A stretch of 64,000 nt of DNA from Nymphaea colorata. Taxonomy: Eukaryota > Streptophyta > Magnoliopsida > Nymphaeales > Nymphaeaceae. Location: NCBI RefSeq assembly GCF_008831285.2, contig NW_022204507.1:6840174-6904173 (forward strand), given 5' to 3'. The translations under genes and the position numbers were made by a program. The notes beneath the pieces were generated by a model, which saw only the letters and a list, made by a program, of their open reading frames with translations, made no database searches and was not told the DNA's origin. Shown here piece by piece: positions 35,490-47,827 of the stretch (position 1 is the stretch's first letter; every line of letters begins with the position of its first letter).

Positions 35490-36200
35490 AAGTCAATACC
35501 ACAAAAGCTGCATGCACTTCCATTGCCTCCAAATAAGCAACATCGAACATCAATAGTTGAAGACGAAATCGGGCTCATGTCTCAGCTCATTCTTTTAGTT
35601 GAACGAGTTCGTTGAACTCGACTCTCTAAACTCGTCATGGTTCGAGCAAAGACTAACAACAAATGCTATTTGACGCCTAACATCCAATTCATTTTTAATT
35701 TTCTAGCGTGTTTTCTCTCTCCTCATTCTGTTCATCTCCATCCGACCAAAAAGGTTTAGTGATTCTTCAGGCAACACAGCTGCCGCTGTATCGACGACCA
35801 ACGATCAACCAATGGCGGCAGCCTTGTGTTTTTTTTTCTCCTTTTTTCCCTCTCTCTCTCAATCTGAACAGGAACCTTTTAGGATTGAAAAACTCTTTTA
35901 GAATGACCTCATTCGAAAAAGGGTTTCACTTTCACATAAAAAAAGTCACTCACACGAGCGAGGGTTTCAGGGCACTGGTTAGAAGAATCGATGGGGAAGG
36001 ATGATGGCCGATGGTTCTGCTGAGTAACGGGACCCTGTTGGAGTGCTTTGCACATGTGGTGAATGAAGTCAAGTATACCAAAAAAACTACGGGCCCTTGC
36101 CTGGAAGTTTGACACTCGAAAGGAGGCAACCTATCCACAGCAGGAGAAGCAAGCAGGGTCCGGCCTCACTTCTTGAGGTCATGCTTGAACATCTTTCGGT
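35490..36200. repeat. orphan upstream region of a C2 copy
   Basis: Matches 60070-60530, the region upstream of C2 copy g, including 'gattcttcaggcaacac' and 'gatcaacca'. The part at 36085-36180 matches 33010-33110. No C2 exon lies directly downstream on the minus strand, so this is a promoter-side fragment detached from its gene. Confidence 0.5.
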
Positions 36201-36991
36201 TAAAACATTGTGCAATAAGAAATAAAAAGGGAGAAATGTTGGGAGACATGACTTCAACAAAGTAAGAATTGGCTACAATGAAAAATACACTTGACTTGTT
36301 TTCTTATTGTGCCTAACAACATTCATCAGTTTTCTAACAGAAAACCAACACCTTTGACCTAGATGATATGAAGCCAATCAGTGCTTAGAAGCATGTGGTT
36401 TTTTGTTTATCCGGCAACAGAGTTGAAGCTCTACATGCCTACCAGCATCACTGACAGTAGACCAAAATCATATTACCTGACCATGGTCCGAGCAAAATGC
36501 AAGGGCATCGATTATAAATTAGTTTCTTATTCAATATATCTATCTAAACAACCAGAGTACTTCATTCGATCAACTAGATCAATACGTGAGCTGGATTTGG
36601 GTGATTATTTTTTGGATATGCTCTATTGGTCGAAGTTCTCTTATATACCAAATTAAATGGGGATTCTGTAGAGCTCTTAATTTTAATGAGACTAGATGGT
36701 GGAGATTAAGTTCAAAAAAAGTTGTATTTTCAAAAAAGATGAATACCTTTTAAAAAAAGTCATAGATCTTGACTAATGAAGTTTATTTATTCCGCCTTAT
36801 GAGTGGCATTTCGGCCACTTGAAAGCACAACTAACTTGCTTTCTATTTTCTTCAATTTATTCTCAAACATGTGACCTTGTTATGATCAATGACTCATATG
36901 CACAATTTTCATCCAATCTGGTATATAAGAGTCTAGTATCTAACTATTTTCTTATACATATAATGAGTGAACGATGACTCTGGTCATTTAA

Positions 36992-37232
36992 GCCCTGTTT
37001 GATGCACAAGAAAAATACTTTCCAAGGTGGATTTTTTTTCAAGTTTGTACGGTTTTCCCCTGCAGCATCAAACAAAGGGGATTTTACCATGCATTTTCCA
37101 ATGAATTCAGAAAAACTACTACACCCCCCAAAAAAAATAAGTCAGACCTCTCTAGGTCCGATTTTTTTCCACAAAAAAAATCTTCCTCCCACACTTTGAA
37201 AAAATCTTCATTCTTGTGCAACAAATAAGACC
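36992..37232. mobile_element. Tourist-like MITE
   Basis: Inverted termini 'gccctgtttgatgcacaagaa' style on the left and 'ttcttgtgcaacaaataagacc' style on the right, flanked by TAA and TTA. Same family and same position in the module as 10144-10382. Confidence 0.55.
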
Positions 37233-37235
37233 TTA

Positions 37236-37419
37236 GAATTACTCAACCATTTAACCAAGGTCATCCATTTAAAGCATATGGATGGTTGAGAGAAAAACAA
37301 TGATAAAAAGGTGCAAACTAATATTAGATAACAAAACTACCAAGTATTTTTTCTCATTATGTTTTTCTTAGTCGTCCGTAATGTTGGATTAGACGTACAG
37401 AATAGATGGTTAGGTGATT

Positions 37420-37425
<6 letters not shown>
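37236..37425. mobile_element. MITE with GAGTCAC-type termini, decayed
   Basis: Homologous to 10385-10590; retains 'ggatggttgagagaaaaaca' and the right 'gatggttaggtgatt' end. It is followed directly by a (CA)n(TA)n microsatellite. Confidence 0.4.
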
Positions 37426-37477
<52 letters not shown>

Positions 37478-37478
37478 C
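37422..37478. repeat. (CA)n(TA)n microsatellite
   Basis: About 32 bases of CA followed by about 22 bases of TA. Modules a and f have only TA-rich sequence at this position. Confidence 0.95.
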
Positions 37479-37769
37479 TAAGAAAATTGATTGAACCAAC
37501 TTATTAGAGTCATCCAACCCATTGTCATACACAATTGAGAGGAAAATAAGAAGAAATTAAGATCTTTCATCAGATAGTATTAATTGACACAACGGCTATT
37601 ATAAAATTAAAGATTGAATTCAATCTACTAAGAATTCAAAAATTTGGTTGTTTGATCACTTGTCAAACTCAAACGTCACTTGGGTTTTTTATTGAAAAAG
37701 AAAATGATTTATGATGATTCCAGTCGACTCTTATATTATCCTTGGAAACTTAAAAAGGCTATTGTGACA

Positions 37770-38015
37770 CTAAATTTATTATCTCATAAACATTATCTCA
37801 TACTTATGTTTAAATTTAACAGTATCTCATGCATTGATCTGTTATCTTATTATTTTATCTCATACATTTGTTTGTTACATTATTATATCATAAATCTTGT
37901 GTTATCTCATAATATTATGCATTGATCTGTTATCTTATTATTTTATCTCATACATTTGTTTGTTACATTATTATATCATAAATCTTGTGTTATCTCATAA
38001 ATATTATTTGATGTA
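37770..38015. repeat. ATCTCATA minisatellite with exact 88-base tandem copy
   Basis: Homologous to the array at 11010. Here a block starting 'gcattgatctgtt' at 37831 is repeated exactly from 37919, a private 88-base duplication. Confidence 0.85.
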
Positions 38016-38715
38016 CGCTTGTTGCGTGGGTAGGAGTAGCATACAGAACTTGCTCTCAAAAAAACCCCCTTCATGATACGTCTTTTGTAATATCCAGTGG
38101 ACTTGTCAATGTGCTTATTCTTAAAAAAATATATAGAAATCTCACTACTGCTATGAATGAGTACATGGTTTCATGTAAGCATTTTCATTCTATGGCATGG
38201 CTTGCTAGTTTTTTAACTTATTTTTTAAATTTTTTATCACGTCCACCAAACCATCACATCAAAATATTCAAGCTATAGGCATTAGCTCCTTATTTCACCA
38301 CAAGTGGAGTTCAGGAGACGTAACGTTTCAATGTTGTAATATGTTTAGAGGACCATATATATATTCCCAATGCACTTGTGCATGTCCTGATGATGGTTAG
38401 GTTAATCTCTATATTGGCAGTGTTTTATAAAGAATCCAGAGACTTTGAAATCAATCATAGAGAGCCAATCCTTTGACTGAGTATATTAATGTAGATGAAG
38501 CTAACTAATATTTGATGCAAACTAAAGGCTTTTGAAAAAAATCCATAACCACAAGCATGTCCAGATAAGGTTGAAAAGGTGCTGGGTTGTGAGTGGTCGA
38601 TCACAGACTTTTCTTCTTCTCAAGGTTTCAGATGCATGTTTTTAATCCACATCAAGACTTTATTTCCTCAATACAGAAAGGCATACCTCCAGTCTAAGAT
38701 GTTTCAGGTGCCAAC

Positions 38716-39948
38716 TTAAGATGTTTGATGCCATAATTGGCAAATCCATATCTGTTGTTGTACACCTCCCTGCAATGGATAATACGAAATATGAAATTCC
38801 AAAACTTTTGGAAGCAGAAGTGAAATTAAGCAAAACAAGCATGAAGGTTTACACACGTCACCCAAACTACGTCGCATTCTTATCCTAACATCACCTGCAT
38901 GCCTTACCACTCCTCCCCCTGTTCAAAAAAAATAAAAGAAGCAAATAACCAAGTATTATTGCAAGTCAATAAGTTCTGTGGAAACATTGAGTAACAGCAG
39001 AAAATCTCGTGGGCAGCCGTTTTTTAGCCCCATGTAGTAATCCAAGCGGCCTCTTGTGAAATACTCATGCTCAACCTCAACTGTTTGGTTCCTCATCAAC
39101 CAACCGGAGTCAATCGAGTCTTCGGATCATTGATGGCTTGGGAGCAAGAATGGATGCCTCTGTGAAGGCTATCCAATACTTGGCGGACAAATTCCGTTGG
39201 GAGCAACACTAAGAGCCTCCATTGAGGAGGTCCCACATCAAAAAGATTGTGGTTGGGTTAACTGTCCTAAAGAGGGCAGTGGCTAATGGCTTGGTAGGAG
39301 CTATGATAGGGCCCGTTTGGGCCCTAGTCAAAATTTAGAAACTTTAATTTGCACCCCCTCACGAAAAATTTATAGCTCCGCCCTGAGTAGTGGGGCTACC
39401 AGTCAAGGAGATAAATACAGTTATTTGAGTTGATTTTTCTCTCCACTTGCCTATAAAATTCAATGTAAGCAACTTCAACTTATTAAGTGTGGCTAGTTAT
39501 ATTCTTGATTTGGATGTTCACACTCAGACCCTTCGTGGCTATATATTGAGAAATCTACAATGATATTTCTGCCAATCAACATTGCAGTATAAGTGAAATA
39601 TGCTCATGATATGTCCTCTGTTTAAAACCTCGGGTTTGGGTAATCAAGCGGGATTGTTAGTTCATCTTCTCCATCTCTAATAACCCTGTCCAGAGAAACC
39701 CTACATGATGAAGGAAAGGCAGAAATTATTACAATTTGCAAAATGCAGTGTTGAAGCTGGAGAGGCACATTGGGAGAATTGAGATTAATGATATGCTTAC
39801 GTGCCATGAGGAAGATAGGGATCCTCCTGTTTTGGATTCTGACATTTAATTCTGAAATCCTTTGAACAGAGCTAATGTCATCCAACCTCTCTGTAAAGCT
39901 TGGTCTGTTAAAATCTGAATCCACAAGCTCTAAAACGTAAGGAAAATT
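38716..39948 (-). pseudogene. C2-domain protein pseudogene, copy d (E3-E6)
   Basis: E3 39948-39801, E4 39700-39629 (VSLDRVIRDGEDELTI, PLDYPNP), E5 38918-38857, E6 38769-38716 with a 17-residue tail. E3 lacks the extra A seen in copies a, f and h but has lost 13 bases, so it no longer joins E4 in frame. E5 has the same extra G (62 instead of 61 bases) as a, f and h. The acceptor before E3 is 'ccc' instead of 'cag'. E1 and E2 are absent; the module is cut by the block starting at about 42165. Confidence 0.6.
39286..39386. mobile_element. private insertion of about 100 bases in C2 copy d intron
   Basis: Copies a, f and h read continuously through 'cagtggctagtgggg', while copy d is interrupted by about 100 bases containing 'agggcccgtttgggccc' and 'tatagctccgccctg'. 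These words are typical of abundant plant hAT-type or LTR debris, similar in style to 18222-18423. A target duplication is not clear. Confidence 0.45.
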
Positions 39949-41394
39949 GGGCGTATATACACATATCAGACGGTTAATCAAACTCTATATGAAATAGGTA
40001 AATAGGGATTTAACTGTTAGTTTGGCTGCCGGGTCAGCCTAGAAACTAGGCCCTAACATGGTGCAGTGGGTAGGTAAAAATATAAGTATATTTTGAATAC
40101 TTGGATTTGTTCTGGAATTTTTAAATTTCATTTCTTTCTTCTTTTTTCTGCTGAACTACCTAAACTATAAACTTCTGCACTGAGTGCAAAATTTTCTAGT
40201 TCCTATGTGTGTTTGCTTTATTTGTAATTATTGAAAGATGAAAATGAAATTAAGCTGATTAATTTACAAAACAAATCATCACAAGGTCTAGATATCTAAG
40301 CTAATCATTCTTCTTCCTGTTTATGTCGCTAAGGCCTTTTTCCTCTTTCTTGGATGACAAGTGTTTTATTTGAAGAGAAACATGATCCGACCTACGAAAT
40401 GATATATAAATATCCTAAAATTCTTTCAGATTACAAAAACAGCTAACATATTTCCTTATAGTTGGGTTTCGAGTTGTTTCTAATTTTTCCAAGGTCGAAA
40501 GGGGCCATGTATATGTAGGATTGTTAACTTAAATGCCCATTTGACAAAAGAAACAGCTTGTAACTGTTCTATGAATATGCCCAAAAAATCGCTGGGATGA
40601 CTCATGGAACATTCTAACAAATGTGTTTCATGAATCTGTCTCAATCTTTAAAACGTATTCAGAGAATAGTTTACAAATTGTTGTCATTGCCAAACAGCCC
40701 GATGCTAACAGTTGCATATTTTTCATGTCTTGTTTCAGCTGTTTTGGATACAGAACTATTATGTACCCCTTTCTTGCATGCCAAATTAAATTCTTTTTAG
40801 CATAAAGGTAGAGAGTACAAGTGAAATCACCCAGGCAGGCTGGGGTGGAACAGGAGAAGAGCGGAGTGGTTCTATCGAGTTTTCCTGAGTCCAGCCTAAT
40901 TGGGTCCAAATTGGTTGTACGTTGGAGTTGATTTTGCAGTATGTACTTGGAGCTCGATCAGCTCAACATTGGGTTCAAGTAACTTTAAATCCTATATTTA
41001 CTGCAAAATGGCTTAGAATTTCACTCTAATTAAATCTAGGCTTAGGTTTATTACTATCTAAGACACAAGTTAATAACTGAACCTTATTTTCTCTCATGCA
41101 CCAATTTAAACTAAGATCGAACCTTGGGCTTGACCTGCCATAGTGGGGGCTTGGTTGGTTACTGGTCTGAGCTATGTCGAGGAATCGATCCTTGGGCCCA
41201 ATAAACATGGGTGTTGCCCAATCCATTTACTTCATGAAGCAGGTCAGCGAGTGCGGGGGCTGTGTTAAGGACTCAAGATGGTTGACTATTTAACTACCAA
41301 AATTTATAGAAGATGTCCATGCCACTACAAGGGGTGGATCATTGTGGTTTCTCTCTCTCTCACACACACACACATATATATATATGATTGGTAG

Positions 41395-42120
41395 GTACTA
41401 GACCATTTGGGTAAGTAATAAAAGTCAAGCCTCTTAAATTTGTGTTAAAAAGTGTTTTAAACAAAAAATGAACCATCTAATGTGTTTATAAACACTAGTT
41501 TAATATACATCATGCTTTAGTTCTTGACTTTCTTTTTTAAAATTAATCTTTACATTACCAAAATTTTGATGTTGTAAGAGTCGTACATTTTTTTTCGATT
41601 AAGAAAACATTTTTTAAGCAAGAAAAAGAATAACTTAATATTTGTTGCTCACAAAATTATTATTTAAGATCATATTTATAAGGTGAGATTGTAAAAGCAA
41701 ATATTTTAATAATTAATTTTGATGGCGTTGTTTTTTCCCTCTTACCCAAGTGGTCAGGTTTTCTTCCAGCTTCCTACACACACGCAGTACTAGACCATTT
41801 GGGTAAGTGATAAAAAATCTAAACCTCTTAAATTTGTGTCAAAAAGTGTTTTAAACAAAAAATGAACCATCTAATGTGTTTATAAACACTAATTTAAACC
41901 TTTTTTTTTTAATTAATCTTTCCATTACCAATTTTTTGATATTATAAGAGTCAGTTGATTTTTTTATTATTAAGAAAACATTATTTAAGCAAGAAAAACC
42001 AACTTAATATTTGTTGCTCACAAAATTATTCTTTAAGATCATATTTATAAGGTGAGATTGTAAAAACCAATTTTTTAATAATTAATTTTGATCGGTTTGG
42101 TTTTTGCCTTTTATCCACTA
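41395..42120 (+). repeat. 392-base tandem duplication
   Basis: The block starting 'gtactagaccatttggg' at 41395 is repeated from 41787 with moderate divergence. Module a has one copy (15779-16140). No coding potential. Confidence 0.8.
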
Positions 42121-42355
42121 CACACCCACACACACACACATATATATATATATTTATATAGAAAGAGAGATTCACAGACATTTCATCAAACAATGTGAGG
42201 GCTAGCCATGTGGATACCTGAAAATGGGATGAAAATGTGTAGTTTTCACTCAATGCTGCTGCAGATCCAGAGAGGAATACCACAAATGGGTGAGAGAGGC
42301 AGAAAGAGAAATTTTGATGATTTTCTCGAAGGTTGACTTCCAAGTTGGTGCAGGA

Positions 42356-42499
42356 TCACCTCAACAAGTGACGACTCAGCCACTTATGCACGAAATTCGG
42401 CTGTGCCAAGGCCCAATCGAAGACACTTATGGTGGTGTCACCATTGTTGTGCCTGCGAACGATGCTGACAAGGTCCTTTGATGTGAAGTTTCGAGGAAC
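42356..42499 (-). pseudogene. PPR-like N-terminal fragment, third copy
   Basis: Minus-strand frame with NFTSKDLVSIVRRHNN, TTISVFDWALAQPNF and SRHLLR then TGA. It is closer to the PPR consensus than the copies in units A and B ('FDWA' and 'QPNF' preserved). Upstream (42887-42440) an in-part open Ser/Leu/Pro-rich frame could be the decayed N-terminal targeting region but is out of frame. Truncated after the first helix. Confidence 0.5.
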
Positions 42500-43943
42500 T
42501 TGATGGATTTACGGAGGGAAGAATATCAGATGAGTTGGCGGTTTTTGAGGGTGAGGGCATCATAACGAGTTCTGCTTGTTGCGAGGTGGATGACAAAGCT
42601 TTAAGCTTGAAGTGGCTCTTACCTGGAAGAAGCCATGGTGGCGGTTTGCGGACAGAGAAGCTGTAAAGAAGAGAAGAAAGGGTAGCAGGTTGTAGAGATG
42701 GAGAAACATAGCTTTGGAAGATACATAAACCTTTGAAGGGGGTTGGAACGCAGCCTCCAAATGGTGTTACTGCAACGGAAGAGATGTGAACAAGGATGGC
42801 AGAAGAAGAAGAGTGGAGACGCAGTGAGCGAGGAAGGGAAAGGAACAGACTCGAGCATTTTGAGTGGAAGGGGCAGAGTAACAGCATAGAGCGAGTGAGA
42901 GTGAGAGAAAGGAATGGAAAAAAAGTGTTTCATGTATGACTCATTAGTAATAATAATGGAAAATGAAAAGAGAGCTAATAACTGTGTTTGGTATAAGAAA
43001 AGGTGGAAAAGGAAACTTTTTTTAATATAATTCTAATCTCTCTAAAAATAGAGATTGGAAGGGAAAATAATGAATGCCTTTTCCCTTTTCTTGCTTGTTC
43101 TTTCCTTCTTGCTCTTCTCTTTCATTTTCTTTTCATCGTTTCTATTCATTCATTTTCCTTCCTTTTCATCCATCCAAACAGTGAGTAAGGGTTTTGAGAT
43201 CGAGCGTCTCTAAAGAGGGAAATCGAGTTTGCCACTGGCGAGTGTTCCATGGTAAAGCAAGGAACGCCGGGGAGTAAAGTGGGTTTTCATATCCAGCGTT
43301 CTTGTGTCCAGTTCGTCTTGAGTGTCTAGCGTCCAATGTTTGTGTTGACTACAACAGAACATGGTGTTCTGTTCTACAGCATTCCAGACCATTCCCCAAT
43401 GCCAATGTCTTCTATGATAATGTCTTGTCCTGCTCTTTGGCCAGGTGGCCTGGAGTTAGTTAGGCAAGGGATGATGAGAAAGGAAGCTACATAAGTCTCA
43501 AAGAGAGAGAAGGGGTTAGAGGAATGAAGGTGAGAATATAAGTTTGTAGTTGGGTGTTCCACCACTTGGCAGGAAGTCAAATCTTCCACGCAACTCCTTG
43601 TTTCTTTTAAGGCATGAGATCTGCTTTCGGTGTCTCAGTGTGCTGCATGCTCCCGTGGAGCTTCAACTTGTTCATCTCAGTGTGCTGCATGCTCCCGTGG
43701 AGCTTCAACTTGTTCATTGGTGATCTCTTGTTACAGCATAAGAATTTGATGCCCCAAATACTTGTAATGGACACTGGCAGCCTATCAGCCTCACTTCATC
43801 TTATTGATTTTGCATTAGTAAAACATATTATGAAATGAACATTTTATTAGAGAGTGCTCACAAATTTTAAACAATTTCACACGTTTTATTTATTTCAAAT
43901 AAGTAAACATCTTACACCAGTCTCAAACAGTTAGACATTACTT

Positions 43944-44003
43944 ATATATATACATACATATATATATATATATATATATTTATTTATTTATTTATTTATT
44001 TAT
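43944..44003. repeat. compound (TA)n(TTTA)n microsatellite, third copy
   Basis: Same locus as 23487 and 28642, with TACATA interruptions. Confidence 0.95.
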
Positions 44004-44157
44004 GTAGGCACACACATGAAGACACCCCTGCTATGCACACACACACATATATAGATACCCTTGCCCTACTCCCATGCTTCTGAAATTTGCTATGTCTTAG
44101 CCCGTTGCACCACACCTGCACTGGTACCTGCACCCTTATGACTTGGTGCTTGTTACT

Positions 44158-44566
44158 TAGAAGGTTGATGTGCATGTGGCCCACCTGCACTTGCGCCTGC
44201 ATACAAGTGACTTGGTTTGTTGTTCTTAGAAGGCTCATGTGCATGTGCCCGACCTGCACTTGCACCTCCATCCATGTGACTCTGTTTCTCAGGAGGCTGC
44301 TTAGAAGACTGATGTGCACTTGCCCATCATCCGTATTACTTGGTTCATGTTTCTTAGAAGTCTTCTTGGAAGGCTGATCTGCATCTTCGGTAGAAGGTGA
44401 AGGAGTTGGTTGTTGGTCACTTTCCTGCAACGGGTAATATGAAATTTGAACAATTTTGGGAGCAGAAATGCAATTAAGGAAAAATAGAAATGAAGTTTTA
44501 CATACTTTAGGTCCATCGTATGTCAATTCTATCGTAATTGTACCTGCAGTTCTTGTTGTTCCGTCT
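44158..44566 (-). pseudogene. C2-domain gene 3' exons (E5, E6), third copy
   Basis: E5 44566-44506 has the same 61-base length and good gtatgt donor as unit A. E6 starts at 44424 with ESDQQPTPSPSTEDAD. A deletion after SNTDD shifts the frame, after which the AGASAGG, HAHEPSK units continue in the other frame down to the conserved TAA at about 44158. E1-E4 are missing as in units A and B. Confidence 0.55.
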
Positions 44567-45179
44567 CTGTTAGAGAGAGCAATAACCCAGTATTATTTCA
44601 AGCCAATAATTGCTGGGAAACATGTGAGCAATAAGCAGATGAAAATCTTGTGGGTAGTCATATTCCCCTTTGTGCATAGGAGTGCATGTGTTCTATTAAT
44701 TTTCTTTCGCTTTAGAAAGTGTGCTTGAGCACCAGACAATGTCGATCACACATCAGCATTCTAATTTTCAAAATTTTCATGTTTAAAAATTGGGTTTCCA
44801 GTGGAAATTAGCTATCTGAGAATATGTAACCTTTGGGCTTGAAAGTGTGATCATATTTGGTCGCCAATTGCTTTCAGTGGCTATATGATCTTCCAGTGAA
44901 CAAGGCTATGAATCTAAAGGAGTATTTTCCTCATGTTTGCAGAAGTTTGAAAGTAGGAGTTTCACAATTACCCACCCCATTTTGACCTTTACACCTACAA
45001 AGCTATGACAGACATTTTCTCTATACAGTATTAGTAGACATTTTTTCTCTTTGTTTTTCTCTCAACCGTCCATAACGATGAATCAAATGACCCATAACCA
45101 AAGCCACAATTGACTCACCTGCTATTGATATGTTGTTTGAATCGTGATTCTAATATGCCAAACCAATTTGGGTGGCAAA

Positions 45180-46374
45180 TTGCTGCGTGTTCCTTAATGC
45201 TCATTTTTGTATTAAATATTATTTAAACATTTTAGGCTTTTATTTCATACGCTTATTAGTTTGTCCAAAAAATAAATTTCACATGTTCCAGCTGACCGAT
45301 TCAGCAGCCTGAATTAGTATGAGCACTTAATTAGTATCTTCGTTGCGGGGCGAATTAAATGTTCCAACATCAAATTAAGTCATTATACAGTCACATTGCA
45401 GCCTCTGGTTTAGTGGCATACCATTAGAAAATGGAGCTCTAACGCTTCTAGTTGGAAATTAGTCCCCACAGTTTCCAGAAGAATATGAAGAAGCCTAGTT
45501 CTGGTTAAGGAAGAAGAACTTTTTCACTTGTACATGAAGAAAGAGAAAACGACCTCTGATTCAATAGTTGTTGGTACTTTGATATTCCAATTCTAGTGCT
45601 GGCAAAGTAAGGATTGTCACAGGGACATGCCATTTAATTTTGGTAGCATAATCCCTAAATAATTGCACGAACAGTTGCTTGGGAGCAAGAATATCACGAA
45701 AATGTTTAGATATTTAAAATTAGAGAACTTCATTTTGAATGGTAAATGAAAAATAACTCATGTCCATAGTGGCTATTATAAAATAAAATATTGGATTCAA
45801 TCTGCTAATATTTACTTAGTTGTTTGATCACATGCACCCAAGTATATATATTGCCCATAAAAAACAACTGTGCAACAACCGGCAGAATTTTGACCAATTA
45901 AAATTTAATCAATGGAAAACCGATTGGATCTGATGGAAAACTGAGCTGAAGATTTCGGATCAAGTTCCAACTCGACCGACTTTACTTGGTCCTTTTTTGT
46001 CATATCGTTCTCATAAAACATGGAGACATTTGGGGCTTCCCGGCGGAGAGTTTACCCCACAGGAAAAGACCCCTTTGGAGATATAATTTTTGTGATGTCC
46101 AATAGACTTGTTAATGTGCCAAGTCTTAAAAAACTATATTTGCAAATTAATCTGGCTACTGCTATGAAATGGTACATGCTTTCGTGTAGTTGTATTCATT
46201 CTATGGCATGGTTTTCTAGTTTCTAATTTAATATTTTTGATTTTTTATCACATGTCAACCAATCCATCGCATCAAAATCAAAATCTTTTTTAGTTACAAA
46301 CACCAGCTCTTTATTCTACCACAAGTGGACCTCAAGTGATATAACGTTTTAATACTTTAATATGCTTAGGGGTC

Positions 46375-46424
<50 letters not shown>

Positions 46425-46990
46425 CAATAGACTGGTCACTGTGCTGATGATGGTACGCCAACTATATTCATCTCTGTCTTGGCGGTGTTTTATGTTGGAA
46501 AACTAATTAAGCACCGGGTTACATATCCTGTGCTTCTTGCTCCCAAGCGAGATGAACAATACCAAAAACTAAGAATCCAGAAACTATGAAATTAAACATA
46601 AAGTTAATCCATTCACTGAGAATATCAATATATATCAAGCTAAGTAATATTTTGCAGCGGTAACCAGAATCAGCAACTTCCTGCAAAGCTGAAGACTTTT
46701 GAAAAGAAAAAGCCATAACCACAAGCATGTCCAAAGAAGGTTGAAAACCTATTGGGTTGTATTGCATCAACATTTTTTAAAGAAAAAACGAATAATATTC
46801 CAAAAGTAAAAGAAATTCGTCAACTGAAAAAGGGAAATAATAAGGTCACACCAATGACGACTTCAAGTATTACCATCATTGTGGGACATGAGTCGATCAA
46901 AATTTTCATTTTTGTTGGGCGTGGAATGAGCCGTACTCATGGCCTACCAATGTGAGTGGTTCATCACAGGCTTTTTCTTCCATCTCTTCC
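45180..46990. repeat. repeated module Y, copy 3
   Basis: Diverged copy of 17840-19300. It includes a plus-strand open frame at 46020-46226 that is not preserved in the other copies and a (TA)n run at 46378-46422. No gene recognised. Confidence 0.55.
46378..46422. repeat. (TA)n microsatellite
   Basis: About 42 bases of uninterrupted TA. Confidence 0.95.
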
Positions 46991-46999
46991 TTTCTCAAG

Positions 47000-47820
47000 G
47001 TTCTGCATGCATGTTTTCAACGTCCTTCTCAATGTTCCCGCAATTCATGACTAGCACCACAAGAAAAACACGATCTTCATTGGTGCCAAACATCATCAGT
47101 TAAAGAAAAAAAAACATCAGTCACATTTTATATGTCAAAGAAGGGCATGCCAGTGATGTTCACACACGTTAGTGAAGATGAAAATGACTTTTGCAAAAGA
47201 ATGAGACAAAAAGAGCATCATTTAGGATACATTTCATACATACTCTAGGATTTGAGATCTTCAAGATTTGAAATCCAAGGAATTCCCCTCCCTCAACCTT
47301 TTATCAATGCAAAAAAGTTAAATAAGGTTCTTTTTACGACATCAGCACAAGCATGCCACATAAGCAAAAGAATTCGCAACAGTTGAAATATTTTAGTAAC
47401 CAATATTGCGGAAATTTCTAAAAAGCTATTAAGCAATAATCTTTAAACTTTTTTATAGAAGAATATGGTCGTTTTCAAAATCTTTGAAAAATTGAGGGGC
47501 CAACTTAAGATGATTGATACTTAATTGGCAAATCCCGTGCTCTGACTTGGGAATCATTCGAGTTGGATCGGGATCATTCAGTTATTCGGCCATGGGTTAG
47601 GACCCAAGTGATACACACTAAGACTCATGTTTGACTCAGCAGACCTCGTGGTGCCATAAATCTACCTCTCTCTTCTTCCTCCTCCCTTCCCACTTCCCCT
47701 TTTTTTACAATGGATGCTGGACCGCTGGTTGGTGGTTTCTGCCTTTCGGGTGACCCTCAAGCCCAAAGCCCCAATCCAGTCTTGGCCCTGAGCTCTCTCT
47801 CTCTCTCTCTTTTCCTTTAT
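47000..47820. other. intergenic, no gene recognised
   Basis: AT-rich, with fragments of the C2 module (for example 47360-47530, similar to 12300-12540 but heavily decayed) and a CT run near 47790-47812. Confidence 0.45.
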
Positions 47821-47827
47821 TTCTGAC

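Larger units (their letters stand above)
36765..41780. repeat. large repeated module d
   Basis: Direct copy of module a (9.5-16.1 kb), more diverged than module h. It includes MITEs, the ATCTCATA array and C2 exons E6-E3. Near its right end a segment is duplicated in tandem (41395 and 41787, period 392), where module a has one copy. Confidence 0.75.
42165..44985. repeat. third, older copy of the tandem unit (without copia part)
   Basis: Matches 21860-24560 and 27010-29750 in order, with clear divergence. The copia fragment and the 19495-21860 part are missing, so either copia joined the unit later or this copy is truncated at its left end. It contains a 42-base tandem repeat at 43634-43717 not present in A or B. 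Confidence 0.8.

Noticed and set aside
43740-43800. Plus-strand LVMDTGS resembling an aspartic protease active site
   Set aside because: The frame is very short, the corresponding words in units A and B are interrupted by a stop, and no other protease motif is present.
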